The notes below the pieces were generated by a model. That model made no database searches, was not told where the DNA came from, and saw only the letters and a program-made list of their open reading frames with translations. Below, piece by piece: positions 1 to 9,099 of a stretch of 40,576 bases of DNA (positions within the stretch are counted from its first letter, which is position 1; every line of letters starts with the position of its first letter). The stretch is taken from positions 1 through 40,576 of the forward strand of contig JASJCL010000048.1 in NCBI GenBank assembly GCA_030066015.1. The letters are read 5' to 3'. A program made the position numbers and the translations under genes. Source of the stretch: Desulfosarcinaceae bacterium (GTDB lineage: Bacteria > Desulfobacterota > Desulfobacteria > Desulfobacterales > Desulfosarcinaceae).

Positions 1-1
1 C

Positions 2-3000
2 TTTCCGCGAACCCGCCTCCTCATCGTCAACACATATGCGGAATGCGTCATTGGCGGGGACCGCCCCCAGGTGGATAGGGCCATTGAAGCCTTGGGTGGC
101 GACGCCCACTTTCTCAGCGGTGTGGTCACCGTTCATTGCGATGCCGCCCTGCCCGCCGCCGAAGCTTACCGCGATCTGCACCACTTTCCGGTGACTATCC
201 CGGAGGGGTATCGATACTACAGCTGTGCTGAGGATAGGGCCCTCGACCTCACCAGCAACGCCCTGGCAGATGCCATCACCCGCCAGGCCACCCGGGGATT
301 CGACTTCACCCTGCCGGTACATCAGGCCCATCGGGACGGCGTCCGAATCTTCGTGGAGATGGGGCCGGGCAGCAGTTGCACCCGCATGATTCGACAGATC
401 CTGGTCGACAAGCCCCACCTGGCGCTCAGTGCCTGCCAGCGCGGAGAAGACGACTACTTCACGCTTCTCAAGCTCTTCGGTAACCTGGCCGTACACGGTG
501 TCGCGCCCGATTTGAACCGGCTCTATGGATCGAAGGCCTATCCACCCGAGGTGAAACTGGCCGCGGCGGATCCGGCGGCACCCGTGATTCAGGTACCGGT
601 GGGGGGACATCCGATTCGGCCCGAGACACCGCCGCCAGTGCCGGATGCAACCGACACCTGCGGCCTGCCCTGCAACGGCAGGGATAGTGCCGACGCCGTG
701 GCACAAATCGAGATCACCACAGGACAGCCCGCTTCCGTGGGGGCATCGCCACCGCAACCGCCCGCGAAGCAAAACGATCCGGCGACCCGTATCTGGCAGT
801 CCGCCATCGACCGGATCGTGGAGAGCAGCGCCGCCACCACCCAGGCCCACGAACAATTTCTACGCCTCTCCCAGGAGCTGACAGCCACCTATGCCAAAGG
901 GGTCGCTCTTCAGGGCCAATTGGCAGAAAAAGGTGCGCTGAGAAGCGAGGCAAGCACCCCACCCACAACAGCACCCTCCGCACCTCATCCGGCGGCCGCA
1001 CCACTGTTCGGCCGCGAGATGTGCATGGAATTCGCAGTCGGGTCGGTGGGCAAGGTGCTGGGTCCCGACTTTGCGGTTGTCGATACCTACCCGGTTCGGG
1101 TGCGCCTGCCCGATGCCCCCCTCATGCTGGTAGACCGCATTCTCAGCGTAGAGGGTGAGCGGCGCTCCCTGGGCAGCGGCCGCGTGATCACGGAGCACGA
1201 TGTCCACCCCGATGCCTGGTACCTGGACGCCGGCGTCGCCCCGGTGTGCATCGCCGTGGAGGCCGGCCAGGCCGACCTCTTTCTCAGCAGCTACTTGGGC
1301 ATCGATCACGAGGTCCAGGGCAAGCGGGCCTATCGCCTGCTCGACGCCACGGTGCGCTTTCATCGCGGCCTGCCCAGACCGGGCGACACCATTCGCTATG
1401 ACATTCGCATCGACCGCTTCGTCCGCCAGGGAGAGACCTATCTCTTCTTCTTCCGTTTCGAAGGCTTTATCGGCGACCAGCATCTCATCACCATGACCGA
1501 CGGCTGCGCCGGTTTCTTCACCGCAGAGGAGGTGGAGAATTCGGGCGGCATCCTAATGTCGGATGACGCCGCCGCACCCGAGGCGGGACAATTTACCGGC
1601 GGTTATCGGCCCCTGGTGGCGGCCATGCCCGAAGCCTACGACGATCACCAGGTGGCCGCTCTGCGCAAGGGCGACCTGGTGGCGGCGTTCGGTGAGACGT
1701 TCCGAAACAAGCCCCTGGCGAAGGGTCTGCGCCTGCCCGGGGGCCGAATGCGGCTGCTGGAGCGCGTCTTATCCGTGGATCCCACCGGCGGCCCCTTTGG
1801 GCTGGGATCGATCCGGGCCGAGGCCGACATTCATCCCGATGACTGGTTTCTCACCTGTCACTTCGTGGACGACATGGTGATGCCCGGCACCCTCATGTAC
1901 GAATGCTGCGCCCACACCCTGCGGATCTTCCTTCAGCGCATGGGCTGGATCACCGCTGGCGAGGAGGCCTGCTACGAACCGGTCATCGGCCAGCCGGCGG
2001 TGCTGAAATGTCGCGGACCGGTGACCCCGGCAACCCGCCACGTCCACTACGAAGTGGTCGTCAGGGAGATGGGGTACAATCCGTCGCCGTACGTCATCGC
2101 CAATGCCCGGATGGTTGCCGACGGCCGTCTGATCGTCAGCTTTGAGGGCATGAGCATGCAGCTCAGCGGGGTTCGCAAAGAGGCGCTGGAAACGCTCTGG
2201 GGGATTGAGCCTTCGGGGTCGCTGCAGGAGTCACCTTCGGTGAAGACGCCGCTCTTCACCCGCAGACAGCTCCTTGCCTTCTCCACCGGCAAGCCTTCGG
2301 AAGCATTTGGCGAACCATACCGCATCTTCGACAAGGAGCGCGTCATCGCACGTCTACCGGCGCCCCCCTATGCCTTCATGGACCGGGTAGTGGCCATTGA
2401 GCCCCAAGCCTGGGTGCTGGCGCCCGGCGGATGGGTCACGGCCGAATATGATGTGCCGCCCGAGGCGTGGTATTTCGCAGCCGACCACAGCGGCCGAATG
2501 CCATTTTGCGTTTTGCTGGAGATCGCCCTTCAGCCGTGTGGCTGGCTGGCCGCCTATGCCGGCTCCGCCCTGAAGAGCGCCGACGATCTCAAATTCCGCA
2601 ATCTGGGAGGCGAGGGCCGCCTGCACCGATCCGTCTCATCCCGAACCGGTAAACTCGTCATGCGCACGCGCATGACCAAGGTTTCCGAAGCGGCCAATAT
2701 GATCATCGAGAATTTTGACTTTGAAGTGGCGGACGACCAGGGGCCTATCTACACCGGAACCACCTACTTCGGTTTCTTCACCGCTGCGGCCCTTGCCGAT
2801 CAGGTGGGACTGCGGGACGTCGATGCGGATCGGTTCTTGGCCGTCGGCGAAGAGAACGACACCGGTTGGTCTCTGAGTGACGCCCCGCCCCTCACCCCAG
2901 AGAGCGCGGCCGACATGCCGGTTCACGATGTCGGACTGCGCCTCCCTGGAAAAGCCCTGCGTATGGTGGACCGCATCGACTGCTATGCGCCGTCTGGCGG

Positions 3001-3388
3001 TCCGCATGGGCTGGGTCTTATCCAGGGCAGCAAGGCTGTAGATCCCGAGGAGTGGTTTTTTAAGGCCCATTTCTACCAGGACCCGGTCTGTCCCGGTTCA
3101 TTGGGGGTCGAATCCTTTATTCAATTGATCAAGATCGTTGCCATTAAGCGCTGGCCCTCGATGACGGCCGGCCATCGTTTCGAGGTGGTCACCGACCCCA
3201 CCCACCGCTGGACCTACCGCGGCCAGATCCTGCCCGCTAATCAGACAGTCACCATAGCGGCCGTGGTGACGCGGGTGATAGATGGCGACACACCGACACT
3301 TTTCGCCGATGGCCGCCTCTCGGTAGACGGTCTCGACATCTACCATATGGAGAACTACGGTCTACGATTGGTACCCAAGGAAGCCTAA
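2..3388 (+). CDS. PUFA synthase subunit (PfaC-like), AT remnant plus four hot-dog dehydratase domains; 5' end missing
   Basis: The reading frame is open to the left edge, so the gene is truncated. An in-frame GTG at 71 is not a credible start because the AT-domain motif VIGGD lies before it. Numbering from that GTG, residues 1-155 are the C-terminal part of an acyltransferase domain (VEMGPGSS near 95-102). Residues 160-340 are a Pro/Ala-rich linker with a short helical stretch. Four FabA-like hot-dog domains follow at about 345-485, 545-700, 760-905 and 950-1095. Domains 2 and 4 keep the catalytic pair His-Glu 14 residues apart (H597/E611 in HFVDDMVMPG; H1000/E1014 in HFYQDPVCPGS). Domains 1 and 3 lack the His and look like pseudo-domains, as in known PfaC proteins, where two double hot-dogs make cis double bonds during iterative synthesis. 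KS and CLF domains are expected upstream. Family assignment is firm; the exact product is not knowable here. Confidence 0.9.
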   Translation, partial: FPRTRLLIVNTYAECVIGGDRPQVDRAIEALGGDAHFLSGVVTVHCDAALPAAEAYRDLHHFPVTIPEGYRYYSCAEDRALDLTSNALADAITRQATRGFDFTLPVHQAHRDGVRIFVEMGPGSSCTRMIRQILVDKPHLALSACQRGEDDYFTLLKLFGNLAVHGVAPDLNRLYGSKAYPPEVKLAAADPAAPVIQVPVGGHPIRPETPPPVPDATDTCGLPCNGRDSADAVAQIEITTGQPASVGASPPQPPAKQNDPATRIWQSAIDRIVESSAATTQAHEQFLRLSQELTATYAKGVALQGQLAEKGALRSEASTPPTTAPSAPHPAAAPLFGREMCMEFAVGSVGKVLGPDFAVVDTYPVRVRLPDAPLMLVDRILSVEGERRSLGSGRVITEHDVHPDAWYLDAGVAPVCIAVEAGQADLFLSSYLGIDHEVQGKRAYRLLDATVRFHRGLPRPGDTIRYDIRIDRFVRQGETYLFFFRFEGFIGDQHLITMTDGCAGFFTAEEVENSGGILMSDDAAAPEAGQFTGGYRPLVAAMPEAYDDHQVAALRKGDLVAAFGETFRNKPLAKGLRLPGGRMRLLERVLSVDPTGGPFGLGSIRAEADIHPDDWFLTCHFVDDMVMPGTLMYECCAHTLRIFLQRMGWITAGEEACYEPVIGQPAVLKCRGPVTPATRHVHYEVVVREMGYNPSPYVIANARMVADGRLIVSFEGMSMQLSGVRKEALETLWGIEPSGSLQESPSVKTPLFTRRQLLAFSTGKPSEAFGEPYRIFDKERVIARLPAPPYAFMDRVVAIEPQAWVLAPGGWVTAEYDVPPEAWYFAADHSGRMPFCVLLEIALQPCGWLAAYAGSALKSADDLKFRNLGGEGRLHRSVSSRTGKLVMRTRMTKVSEAANMIIENFDFEVADDQGPIYTGTTYFGFFTAAALADQVGLRDVDADRFLAVGEENDTGWSLSDAPPLTPESAADMPVHDVGLRLPGKALRMVDRIDCYAPSGGPHGLGLIQGSKAVDPEEWFFKAHFYQDPVCPGSLGVESFIQLIKIVAIKRWPSMTAGHRFEVVTDPTHRWTYRGQILPANQTVTIAAVVTRVIDGDTPTLFADGRLSVDGLDIYHMENYGLRLVPKEA

Positions 3389-3407
3389 TGCACGGAATCA
3401 GGCAAAC

Positions 3408-4334
3408 ATGACAACAGCCGCCATCAACAATATCCGCGCCCGCCTGGGCGCCAGCTACCCCTTCGCAGGCCGCTATCTGGATGTGGACGGTCTCGCCTAT
3501 CACTATCTGGAGGAGGGCCGGGGCGCCCCGGTCGTGATGGTTCATGGCAATCCCACCTGGTCCTTTTACTTCCGCCATCTCATCCGGGACCTTGCCCCTG
3601 ATTTCCGCTGCATTGCGCCGGACCACATGGGCTGCGGGCTATCGGCCAAGCCGCGCGACAGCGCATATCCATTTACCCTCGATCGGCGGGTGGCCGATTT
3701 CGGCCGCCTGATGAACCACCTCCAGCTCGAGGGGATCCACCTCGTCCTCCACGACTGGGGGGGCATGATCGGCCTGGCCTGGGCCATGGACCATCTGGAC
3801 CGCGTGGCCAGTTTGACCATTACCAACACCGCCGGCTTTTTTCCTCCCGGCAACAAGCGCATCCCCCGACGCCTGTGGCTGATCCGCAACCTGACCCCCT
3901 TTGCCGTGCCCGCCGTCCTCGGACTCAACCTCTTCGCCCGCGGGGCGGTGTGGATGGCGGCTCGAAAATCCCTCTCCAAAGAGGCCCGCCAAGGTCTGCT
4001 GGCGCCCTACGACACGCCGCGCCACCGATTGGCCACCTTGCGTTTCGTCCAGGACATCCCCCTATTCCCCGGGGACCCCGGCCATGCGACCGTCGCGCGG
4101 GTGTCCGCCCAACTGGAGCGTCTGGCCGACCGCCCGCTGCTGATCCTCTGGGGCCGGCACGACTTTGTCTTCGACACCGATTACTATGCCGAATGGCGCC
4201 GACGCTTCCCGCAGGCGCCGGCCCGTCTTTTCGATGATGCCGGCCACTATCTCTTCGAGGACCAGCCCCGGCGCACCACGGCCATGATCCGCACCTTTCT
4301 GGAAAGCATTCAAACCGCCCATCAGCGAGGATAG
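3408..4334 (+). CDS. oleB: alpha/beta hydrolase, OleB-type beta-lactone decarboxylase
   Basis: This 308-residue alpha/beta hydrolase resembles haloalkane dehalogenases. It has the oxyanion motif HGNPTW (46-51), the nucleophile elbow HDWGG with Asp116, an acid in the WGRHDF region (about 249-256) and the catalytic His280 in DAGHYLFED. In the head-to-head olefin pathway OleB decarboxylates the beta-lactone made by OleC to the final cis-olefin. The Asp nucleophile alone would also fit a dehalogenase or epoxide hydrolase. Placement 19 bp after the PUFA synthase gene and 8 bp before oleC makes OleB much the better call. The ribosome-binding site is weak, consistent with translation within a longer message. 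Confidence 0.88.
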   Translation: MTTAAINNIRARLGASYPFAGRYLDVDGLAYHYLEEGRGAPVVMVHGNPTWSFYFRHLIRDLAPDFRCIAPDHMGCGLSAKPRDSAYPFTLDRRVADFGRLMNHLQLEGIHLVLHDWGGMIGLAWAMDHLDRVASLTITNTAGFFPPGNKRIPRRLWLIRNLTPFAVPAVLGLNLFARGAVWMAARKSLSKEARQGLLAPYDTPRHRLATLRFVQDIPLFPGDPGHATVARVSAQLERLADRPLLILWGRHDFVFDTDYYAEWRRRFPQAPARLFDDAGHYLFEDQPRRTTAMIRTFLESIQTAHQRG

Positions 4335-4342
4335 GAAGACGC

Positions 4343-6028
4343 ATGCCCGTCACCGCTACAGCCCCACCGGCCGATACCGAAGCAGCGCGCATCAACGTCA
4401 GCGACCACCTGAAGGCCGCGGCGGCACGCACACCGCACCGCCGGGCGGTGATCGCACCCGTGGGGCGAGACCATTTCGGGCGGGTCACCTACGCCCACCT
4501 CACCTTCCGGCAACTCGATGCCGAGTCGGACCGCCTGGCCCATGGCATGGTGCAGACGGGCATCACCCGCGGCACCCGCACCATCGTCATGGTGCGCCCC
4601 TGCATCGATTTCTTTGCTCTTACCTTCGCCTTCTTCAAAGTGGGTGCCGTGCCGGTCATGGTGGACCCGGGCATGGGCCTCAGGCGCATGTTGAACTGCC
4701 TGGCCGAGAGTCGCGCCGAAGCCCTCATCGGCATCCCGCCGGCCCATGTCCTGCGTACCTTGGCGCCCCGCTACTTCAAGACCGTCAAGCGCTGGGTCAC
4801 CGTGGGAAAACGCTGGTTCTGGGGCGGTCCCACTCTGGCCGAGCTGCGCCAGTTGGACGAACGCCCCTTCCCGGTACCCGACACCCAGGGCGACGAGACC
4901 GCCGCCATCCTCTTCACCACCGGCAGCACCGGTCCGGCGAAGGGGGTGATCTATACCCACAAGGTCTTCGACGCGCAGGTGCGAGCGATCGGTGCCCATT
5001 TCAATTTCCAGCCGGACGATATCGACCTGCCCACCTTCCCCCTCTTCTCCCTCTTCGACCCGGCCCTGGGAATGGCAGCGGTGGTGCCCGATATGGACCC
5101 CACCAAACCTGCCGAGGTGGATCCCAAGCGGATCATCGAAGCGGTAGAGAACCAGGGAATCACCAACATGTTCGCCTCCCCTGCCCTGCTCAACACGGTG
5201 GGGCGCTACGGAAAAGAGCAGGGGGTGCAACTGACCACTGTCCGTCGGGTGATCAGTGCCGGCGCGCCGGTAACCCCCGCCATCATCGAGACCTTCATGG
5301 AGATGTTAGGCCCTGATGCGCGCCTTGAGACCGGCTACGGCGCCACCGAGGCGATGCCGGTGATGATGATGACCAGCAACGAGATTCTCGGCGAGACCCG
5401 GCCGCTCACCGACAAGGGCTATGGTGTCTGCATCGGCCGGCCGGTGCCGGGCGTCACGGTGAAGATCATCCGCGTCAGCGACGACCCCATTCCCCAATGG
5501 TCGCCCGAGCTGCTGGTCGAGGATGGTGAGATCGGCGAGATCATCGTCCGCGGTGACCAGGTCACGCCGGGGTATTTCGAGCGCCCCCGGGCGGACGCGC
5601 TTCACAAGATCCAGGAGGGACCGGTGGCCTGGCATCGCATGGGAGACGTGGGCTGGCAGGATACCAAGGGACGCTTCTGGTTCTGCGGCCGCAAGAGCCA
5701 CCGGGTGGTCCAGGGCGAGAAGACCCACTTCACCATCCCCTGCGAGGCCCTTTTCAATACCCACCCGGCGGTATTCCGCAGCGCGCTGGTGGGGATCGGG
5801 CCTGCGGGGAGCCAGCAGCCGGTGATCTGCATCGAGCTGGAACCCGGCCGAAGTGTGGACAGAATCAATCTCAACGCCGAACTGCTCGCACTGGCCCAGC
5901 AGAGCTCCCTCACTCGGGAGATTCAACACGTCCTCTTCCACCCTGGGTTTCCAGTGGATATCCGCCATAACGCCAAGATCTTCCGGGAGCAGCTGGCCGT
6001 ATGGGCGGCCAAGAAGATTCAGAAATGA
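4343..6028 (+). CDS. oleC: AMP-dependent ligase superfamily, OleC beta-lactone synthetase
   Basis: A 561-residue member of the acyl-CoA-synthetase (ANL) superfamily. It has the phosphate-binding loop FTTGSTGPAKG (191-201), the GYGATE motif (331-336), the GDVG hinge region (434-437) and the C-terminal conserved Lys in HNAKIFREQ (Lys545). OleC uses ATP to close a beta-hydroxy acid to a beta-lactone, without a CoA ligation step. The start at 4343 follows an AGGAAG Shine-Dalgarno, 8 bp after oleB. Length and the OleB/OleD flanks match the known family. An ordinary fatty-acyl-CoA ligase is the alternative but would not explain the neighbours. Confidence 0.9.
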   Translation: MPVTATAPPADTEAARINVSDHLKAAAARTPHRRAVIAPVGRDHFGRVTYAHLTFRQLDAESDRLAHGMVQTGITRGTRTIVMVRPCIDFFALTFAFFKVGAVPVMVDPGMGLRRMLNCLAESRAEALIGIPPAHVLRTLAPRYFKTVKRWVTVGKRWFWGGPTLAELRQLDERPFPVPDTQGDETAAILFTTGSTGPAKGVIYTHKVFDAQVRAIGAHFNFQPDDIDLPTFPLFSLFDPALGMAAVVPDMDPTKPAEVDPKRIIEAVENQGITNMFASPALLNTVGRYGKEQGVQLTTVRRVISAGAPVTPAIIETFMEMLGPDARLETGYGATEAMPVMMMTSNEILGETRPLTDKGYGVCIGRPVPGVTVKIIRVSDDPIPQWSPELLVEDGEIGEIIVRGDQVTPGYFERPRADALHKIQEGPVAWHRMGDVGWQDTKGRFWFCGRKSHRVVQGEKTHFTIPCEALFNTHPAVFRSALVGIGPAGSQQPVICIELEPGRSVDRINLNAELLALAQQSSLTREIQHVLFHPGFPVDIRHNAKIFREQLAVWAAKKIQK

Positions 6029-6041
6029 AGGGAGCGCTAAG

Positions 6042-7046
6042 ATGAGCACACGCGGGCAGATGCTGGTCACCGGCGGCGGAGGATTTCTGGGCAAGGCCAT
6101 TGTTCGGCGCTTGATCGCAAGGGGCGATCGGGTGCGCAGTTTTTCCAGAAGTGTCTACCCGCAGCTGGCGGAAATGGGCGTCGAACAAGTCCAGGGAGAC
6201 CTGGCCGACGCCGGGGCGGTGGCCGCCGCCTGCGAAGGAGTGGAGGCCGTCTTTCACGTGGCCGCCAAAGCCGGTATGTGGGGAGATCGGGAGGCCTTCT
6301 ACAAGGCCAACGTCACCGGAACAGAGAACGTCATCGCCGCCTGCAGGCAACAGGAAGTACAGCGCCTCATCCACACCAGCTCCCCCAGCGTGGTCTTCGA
6401 CGATGGCGATATGGAGGGCGTCGATGAGTCGGTCCCCTACCCTGCCCATTTCCATGCGCCTTATCCCGAGACGAAGGCCAGGGCCGAACAGCTGGTGCGT
6501 GCCGCCGCAGAGAATGGACTGGCAACTGTCTGTCTACGCCCCCATCAGATCTGGGGACCGGAGGATTCCCACATCCTTCCGCGAATCGTGGCCCGCGCCA
6601 AGCGCCTCAAGCGCATCGGTGACGGCACCAACCGTGTTGACACCATCTATATCGACAACGCCGCTGAAGCCCATCTGCTGGCAGATGTCGCCCTGGCAGC
6701 CAATCCAGAGCTCTCCGGCCGGGTCTACTTCATCAGCGATGACGCTCCCATTCCGCTCTGGGAGATGGTGGACCACCTACTCGTCGCCAGTGGCCTGCCC
6801 AAAATCAAGGGCAGTGTCTCCCCCCAGACCGCCTACCGCGCTGGGGCCGTTTTCGAAACCCTCTACAACTGGCTGGGGATCGAAAAGGACCCGCCCATGA
6901 CCCGCTGGGTCGCCCGTGAGGCGGCCACCAGCCACTGGTTCGACATCACGGCCGCCAAGCGCGATCTGAAATATACCCCCATCGTCAGCATCGAGGAGGG
7001 GCTGCAACGATTGAGGACGTGGCTGGCGGACACGGCGCCGCGTTGA
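6042..7046 (+). CDS. oleD: NAD(P)-dependent epimerase/dehydratase fold, OleD 2-alkyl-3-ketoacyl reductase
   Basis: The extended short-chain dehydrogenase fold is 334 residues from the ATG at 6042, which follows GAAGGGA. The frame stays open upstream to 5853 inside oleC, but that extension is a shadow. The nucleotide-binding glycines are GGGGFLG (11-17). Ser113/114 and Tyr141-x3-Lys145 (YPETK) form the catalytic set. OleD reduces the 2-alkyl-3-keto acid made by OleA to the beta-hydroxy acid used by OleC. The gene begins 13 bp after oleC, so pfa-oleB-oleC-oleD look like one transcript. OleA, the condensing enzyme, is not in the window. Confidence 0.9.
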   Translation: MSTRGQMLVTGGGGFLGKAIVRRLIARGDRVRSFSRSVYPQLAEMGVEQVQGDLADAGAVAAACEGVEAVFHVAAKAGMWGDREAFYKANVTGTENVIAACRQQEVQRLIHTSSPSVVFDDGDMEGVDESVPYPAHFHAPYPETKARAEQLVRAAAENGLATVCLRPHQIWGPEDSHILPRIVARAKRLKRIGDGTNRVDTIYIDNAAEAHLLADVALAANPELSGRVYFISDDAPIPLWEMVDHLLVASGLPKIKGSVSPQTAYRAGAVFETLYNWLGIEKDPPMTRWVAREAATSHWFDITAAKRDLKYTPIVSIEEGLQRLRTWLADTAPR

Positions 7047-7152
7047 GGACCTGCCCGCCAGATCCACACAACTTATCCACAATTTGTCCATATTCCCTCT
7101 GTAAGCTAGCCCTCATTTACAAGCGGCGTTCGCTTGGCGTTATCTCTAGTCA

Positions 7153-7170
7153 AACACCAGATCTGGTGTT
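7153..7170. promoter_or_regulatory. 18-bp perfect palindrome upstream of secreted-protein gene
   Basis: AACACCAGATCTGGTGTT is identical to its reverse complement over 18 bases. It ends one base before the GTGGAGGGAA ribosome-binding region of the gene at 7183. This is the size and symmetry of a dimeric repressor operator. The regulator is unknown and no second copy was noticed in the window. Confidence 0.5.
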
Positions 7171-7182
7171 GTGGAGGGAACC

Positions 7183-7662
7183 ATGAAAAAGATGCGGCGC
7201 GTAATTTTGGTAACGCTGATCCTGACGATCAGCGCCATTGAGGCTGCTGCCGATGTCAACGAAGAGCTTCGCTTCACCAATCTCACCTATGAAGAGCTGT
7301 ATGTGGAGTTGACCATTTTCGACGCTTGCTGCACCCACATCTACGACCTCTATGTTTGGCCCCACGGCACCAGCATAGCTGACTTTTGGGCCGACACCCT
7401 CTATGCCACCTATTCCGCCTGCGCCTATGGCGAGATCAGCGGCGACTTCTACGGTTGCGCGGTGGGCGGCATTGACGAGTACTACAACAACGTCTATTTC
7501 GACATCAGCGGTGATCCGTACCGCTCCTATCCATCTGATTTACCGGCCGAACGCTTCGTATTCGACAATCCCTACCATCGGCACAGGGAAACCCATCGTG
7601 ATTCCGGCAGCCACCATCACGCATACGTCGGTTGCTTTGTGGATTCGCTGAAGTTCCGCTGA
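7183..7662 (+). CDS. small secreted cysteine-containing protein of unknown function
   Basis: This 159-residue protein starts at the ATG at 7183, preceded by GGAGGGAA; an in-frame GTG at 7171 is less likely. Residues 1-23 form a signal peptide (KK basic start, hydrophobic VILVTLILTI core, AAA cleavage region), so the product should be periplasmic or outside the cell. It has five cysteines (49, 50, 80, 92, 151), many Tyr and Asp residues, and a His/Arg-rich segment around 131-147 that could bind metal. I recognise no family. It lies 136 bp after oleD on the same strand and has its own palindromic control region, so it is probably a separate unit. Confidence 0.72.
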   Translation: MKKMRRVILVTLILTISAIEAAADVNEELRFTNLTYEELYVELTIFDACCTHIYDLYVWPHGTSIADFWADTLYATYSACAYGEISGDFYGCAVGGIDEYYNNVYFDISGDPYRSYPSDLPAERFVFDNPYHRHRETHRDSGSHHHAYVGCFVDSLKFR

Positions 7663-7729
7663 GGTGCTGGATCGTCCATTCGGCGGGGTGGTGGGGCTCG
7701 AGGGCGATTGCGCCGGCGATCGTCCCGCC

Positions 7730-9058
7730 TCAGTCCGGTAGCAGATCGTAGAAGTAGCGCATGGTGTCGGAGCGTGTGATGATGCCGATGATCTTGCCTT
7801 TCGCCACCACCGGGAGACGTCCGACGTCGTGGCGCACCATGATGCGGGCGGCGTGGATGGGACTGAGGCCCGGAGCGATGGTGCGGGCCTCCGTGCTCAT
7901 AAACGCTTTCACCGGCGCCTTGAGCTGCGCCTCTTTACGAATTTTACGGAAGTCGCGCCGGGAGATCACCCCTACCAGCAGGTCCTCGCCGCGCACCACC
8001 GGTAGTCCGGTGTAGCCTTTCTTGCGCAGGAGACGGGCAACCGTCTCCATGGAAGTGGTTTCATCGACGCTTTGGACGGGAAAGCTCATCAGATCACTGA
8101 TCTGCACCGAGGCCTGCTGATTGCCGGCAATGAGATCCCGGATCATCCCCTCCACCGCCTCGGGACGAGCTTCGCGCAATTGGGCACTGCCCGCCCCCGG
8201 GTGGCCGCCGCCGCCAAGGCTGCGCATGATGGCGCCCATGTCCAGCCCCTCGATCCCCGACCGGCCGATCACCATGCAACGGGCGCGTTTTCGCTTGCGG
8301 ACGCTGCTCTCGAAGATGCCAAAAGCGGCATCCACATTGACAATGTCGCGGTACATGGCCACCACCACCGCCAGGCTGCTAACGTGGCCCTCGATGGAGA
8401 GACGACTGAAGCTCACCGAATAGCCGTTGATCTTCTGTCGCCGGGCCGCTTTGAGCATATCGAAGAGGACCGCCTTCTGCTTCTCGCCGTAGGCGGGCCG
8501 CAGGAACTTGTTGACGATGGTCAGGTCTGCCTTGCGGTCCAGGAGATACCCGGCGGCGTAAGCGTCTTCTGCGCGGGTACTGGAGAAGCTGAGGTTGCCC
8601 GTATCCTCATACAGGCCAGCCAACATCAGGGTGGCCTGCATGGGCGTGAGCAGCTTGCGCCGGCGGTCCAGGACCCGGGTGAGCAGCGTGGTGGTGGATC
8701 CCATTTCCATGATGCGGCCGGATCTGTGGGGCATCTGGCCGCTATCCTCATGGTGGTCCCACACGATGAGGTCCAAACCCGTTCGCTCGCGCAGCTCTTC
8801 GAAACGGTCCAGACGATCCCAGCGATTGGCATCCACCACGATCAGGCGGCGGACCGCATCCAGTTCGATCTCGTCTCGGCGGGGAATATCGAAGATATCC
8901 TTGTGGATGGAGAGAAAGCCCCGGACATTGGGATTCACCTGCTTGGGCAGCACGGGCTGGGCATCGGGATAGATCAGTCCCGCCGCGACAACCGAGGCCA
9001 AGGCGTCGAAATCAGCGTTGCGGTGGGTGGTGATGATGGCGGACGGGGTTGATTGCAT
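7730..9058 (-). CDS. DHH-family phosphoesterase with tandem CBS domains
   Basis: A 442-residue protein. The N-terminal DHH domain carries metal ligands in THRNADFDAL (His12, Asp16, Asp18), Asp76 in VVDAN and DHH at 101-103. The DHHA1 part carries GGGGHPGAG (282-290). Two CBS domains follow at about 320-375 and 383-437. DHH/DHHA1 proteins hydrolyse phosphodiester bonds in small nucleotides or short oligonucleotides, or act as polyphosphatases. CBS pairs usually sense adenine nucleotides. Related long proteins carry a poly(A)-polymerase/CCA-transferase domain after the CBS pair; here the frame ends cleanly after CBS2. Substrate unknown. Confidence 0.85.
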   Translation of the reverse strand: MQSTPSAIITTHRNADFDALASVVAAGLIYPDAQPVLPKQVNPNVRGFLSIHKDIFDIPRRDEIELDAVRRLIVVDANRWDRLDRFEELRERTGLDLIVWDHHEDSGQMPHRSGRIMEMGSTTTLLTRVLDRRRKLLTPMQATLMLAGLYEDTGNLSFSSTRAEDAYAAGYLLDRKADLTIVNKFLRPAYGEKQKAVLFDMLKAARRQKINGYSVSFSRLSIEGHVSSLAVVVAMYRDIVNVDAAFGIFESSVRKRKRARCMVIGRSGIEGLDMGAIMRSLGGGGHPGAGSAQLREARPEAVEGMIRDLIAGNQQASVQISDLMSFPVQSVDETTSMETVARLLRKKGYTGLPVVRGEDLLVGVISRRDFRKIRKEAQLKAPVKAFMSTEARTIAPGLSPIHAARIMVRHDVGRLPVVAKGKIIGIITRSDTMRYFYDLLPD

Positions 9059-9099
9059 AGTGTTGGGTCAACGATCTGCCGTGGCCGGATCGGCTGCGG

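Noticed and set aside
3408-4334. Haloalkane dehalogenase assignment for the hydrolase
   Set aside because: Motifs fit, but operon position before oleC and oleD makes OleB far more likely.
7073-7081. TTATCCACA, an exact DnaA-box consensus after oleD
   Set aside because: A single 9-mer is expected by chance about once in several such windows. No cluster, AT-rich unwinding region or dnaA/dnaN gene is near.
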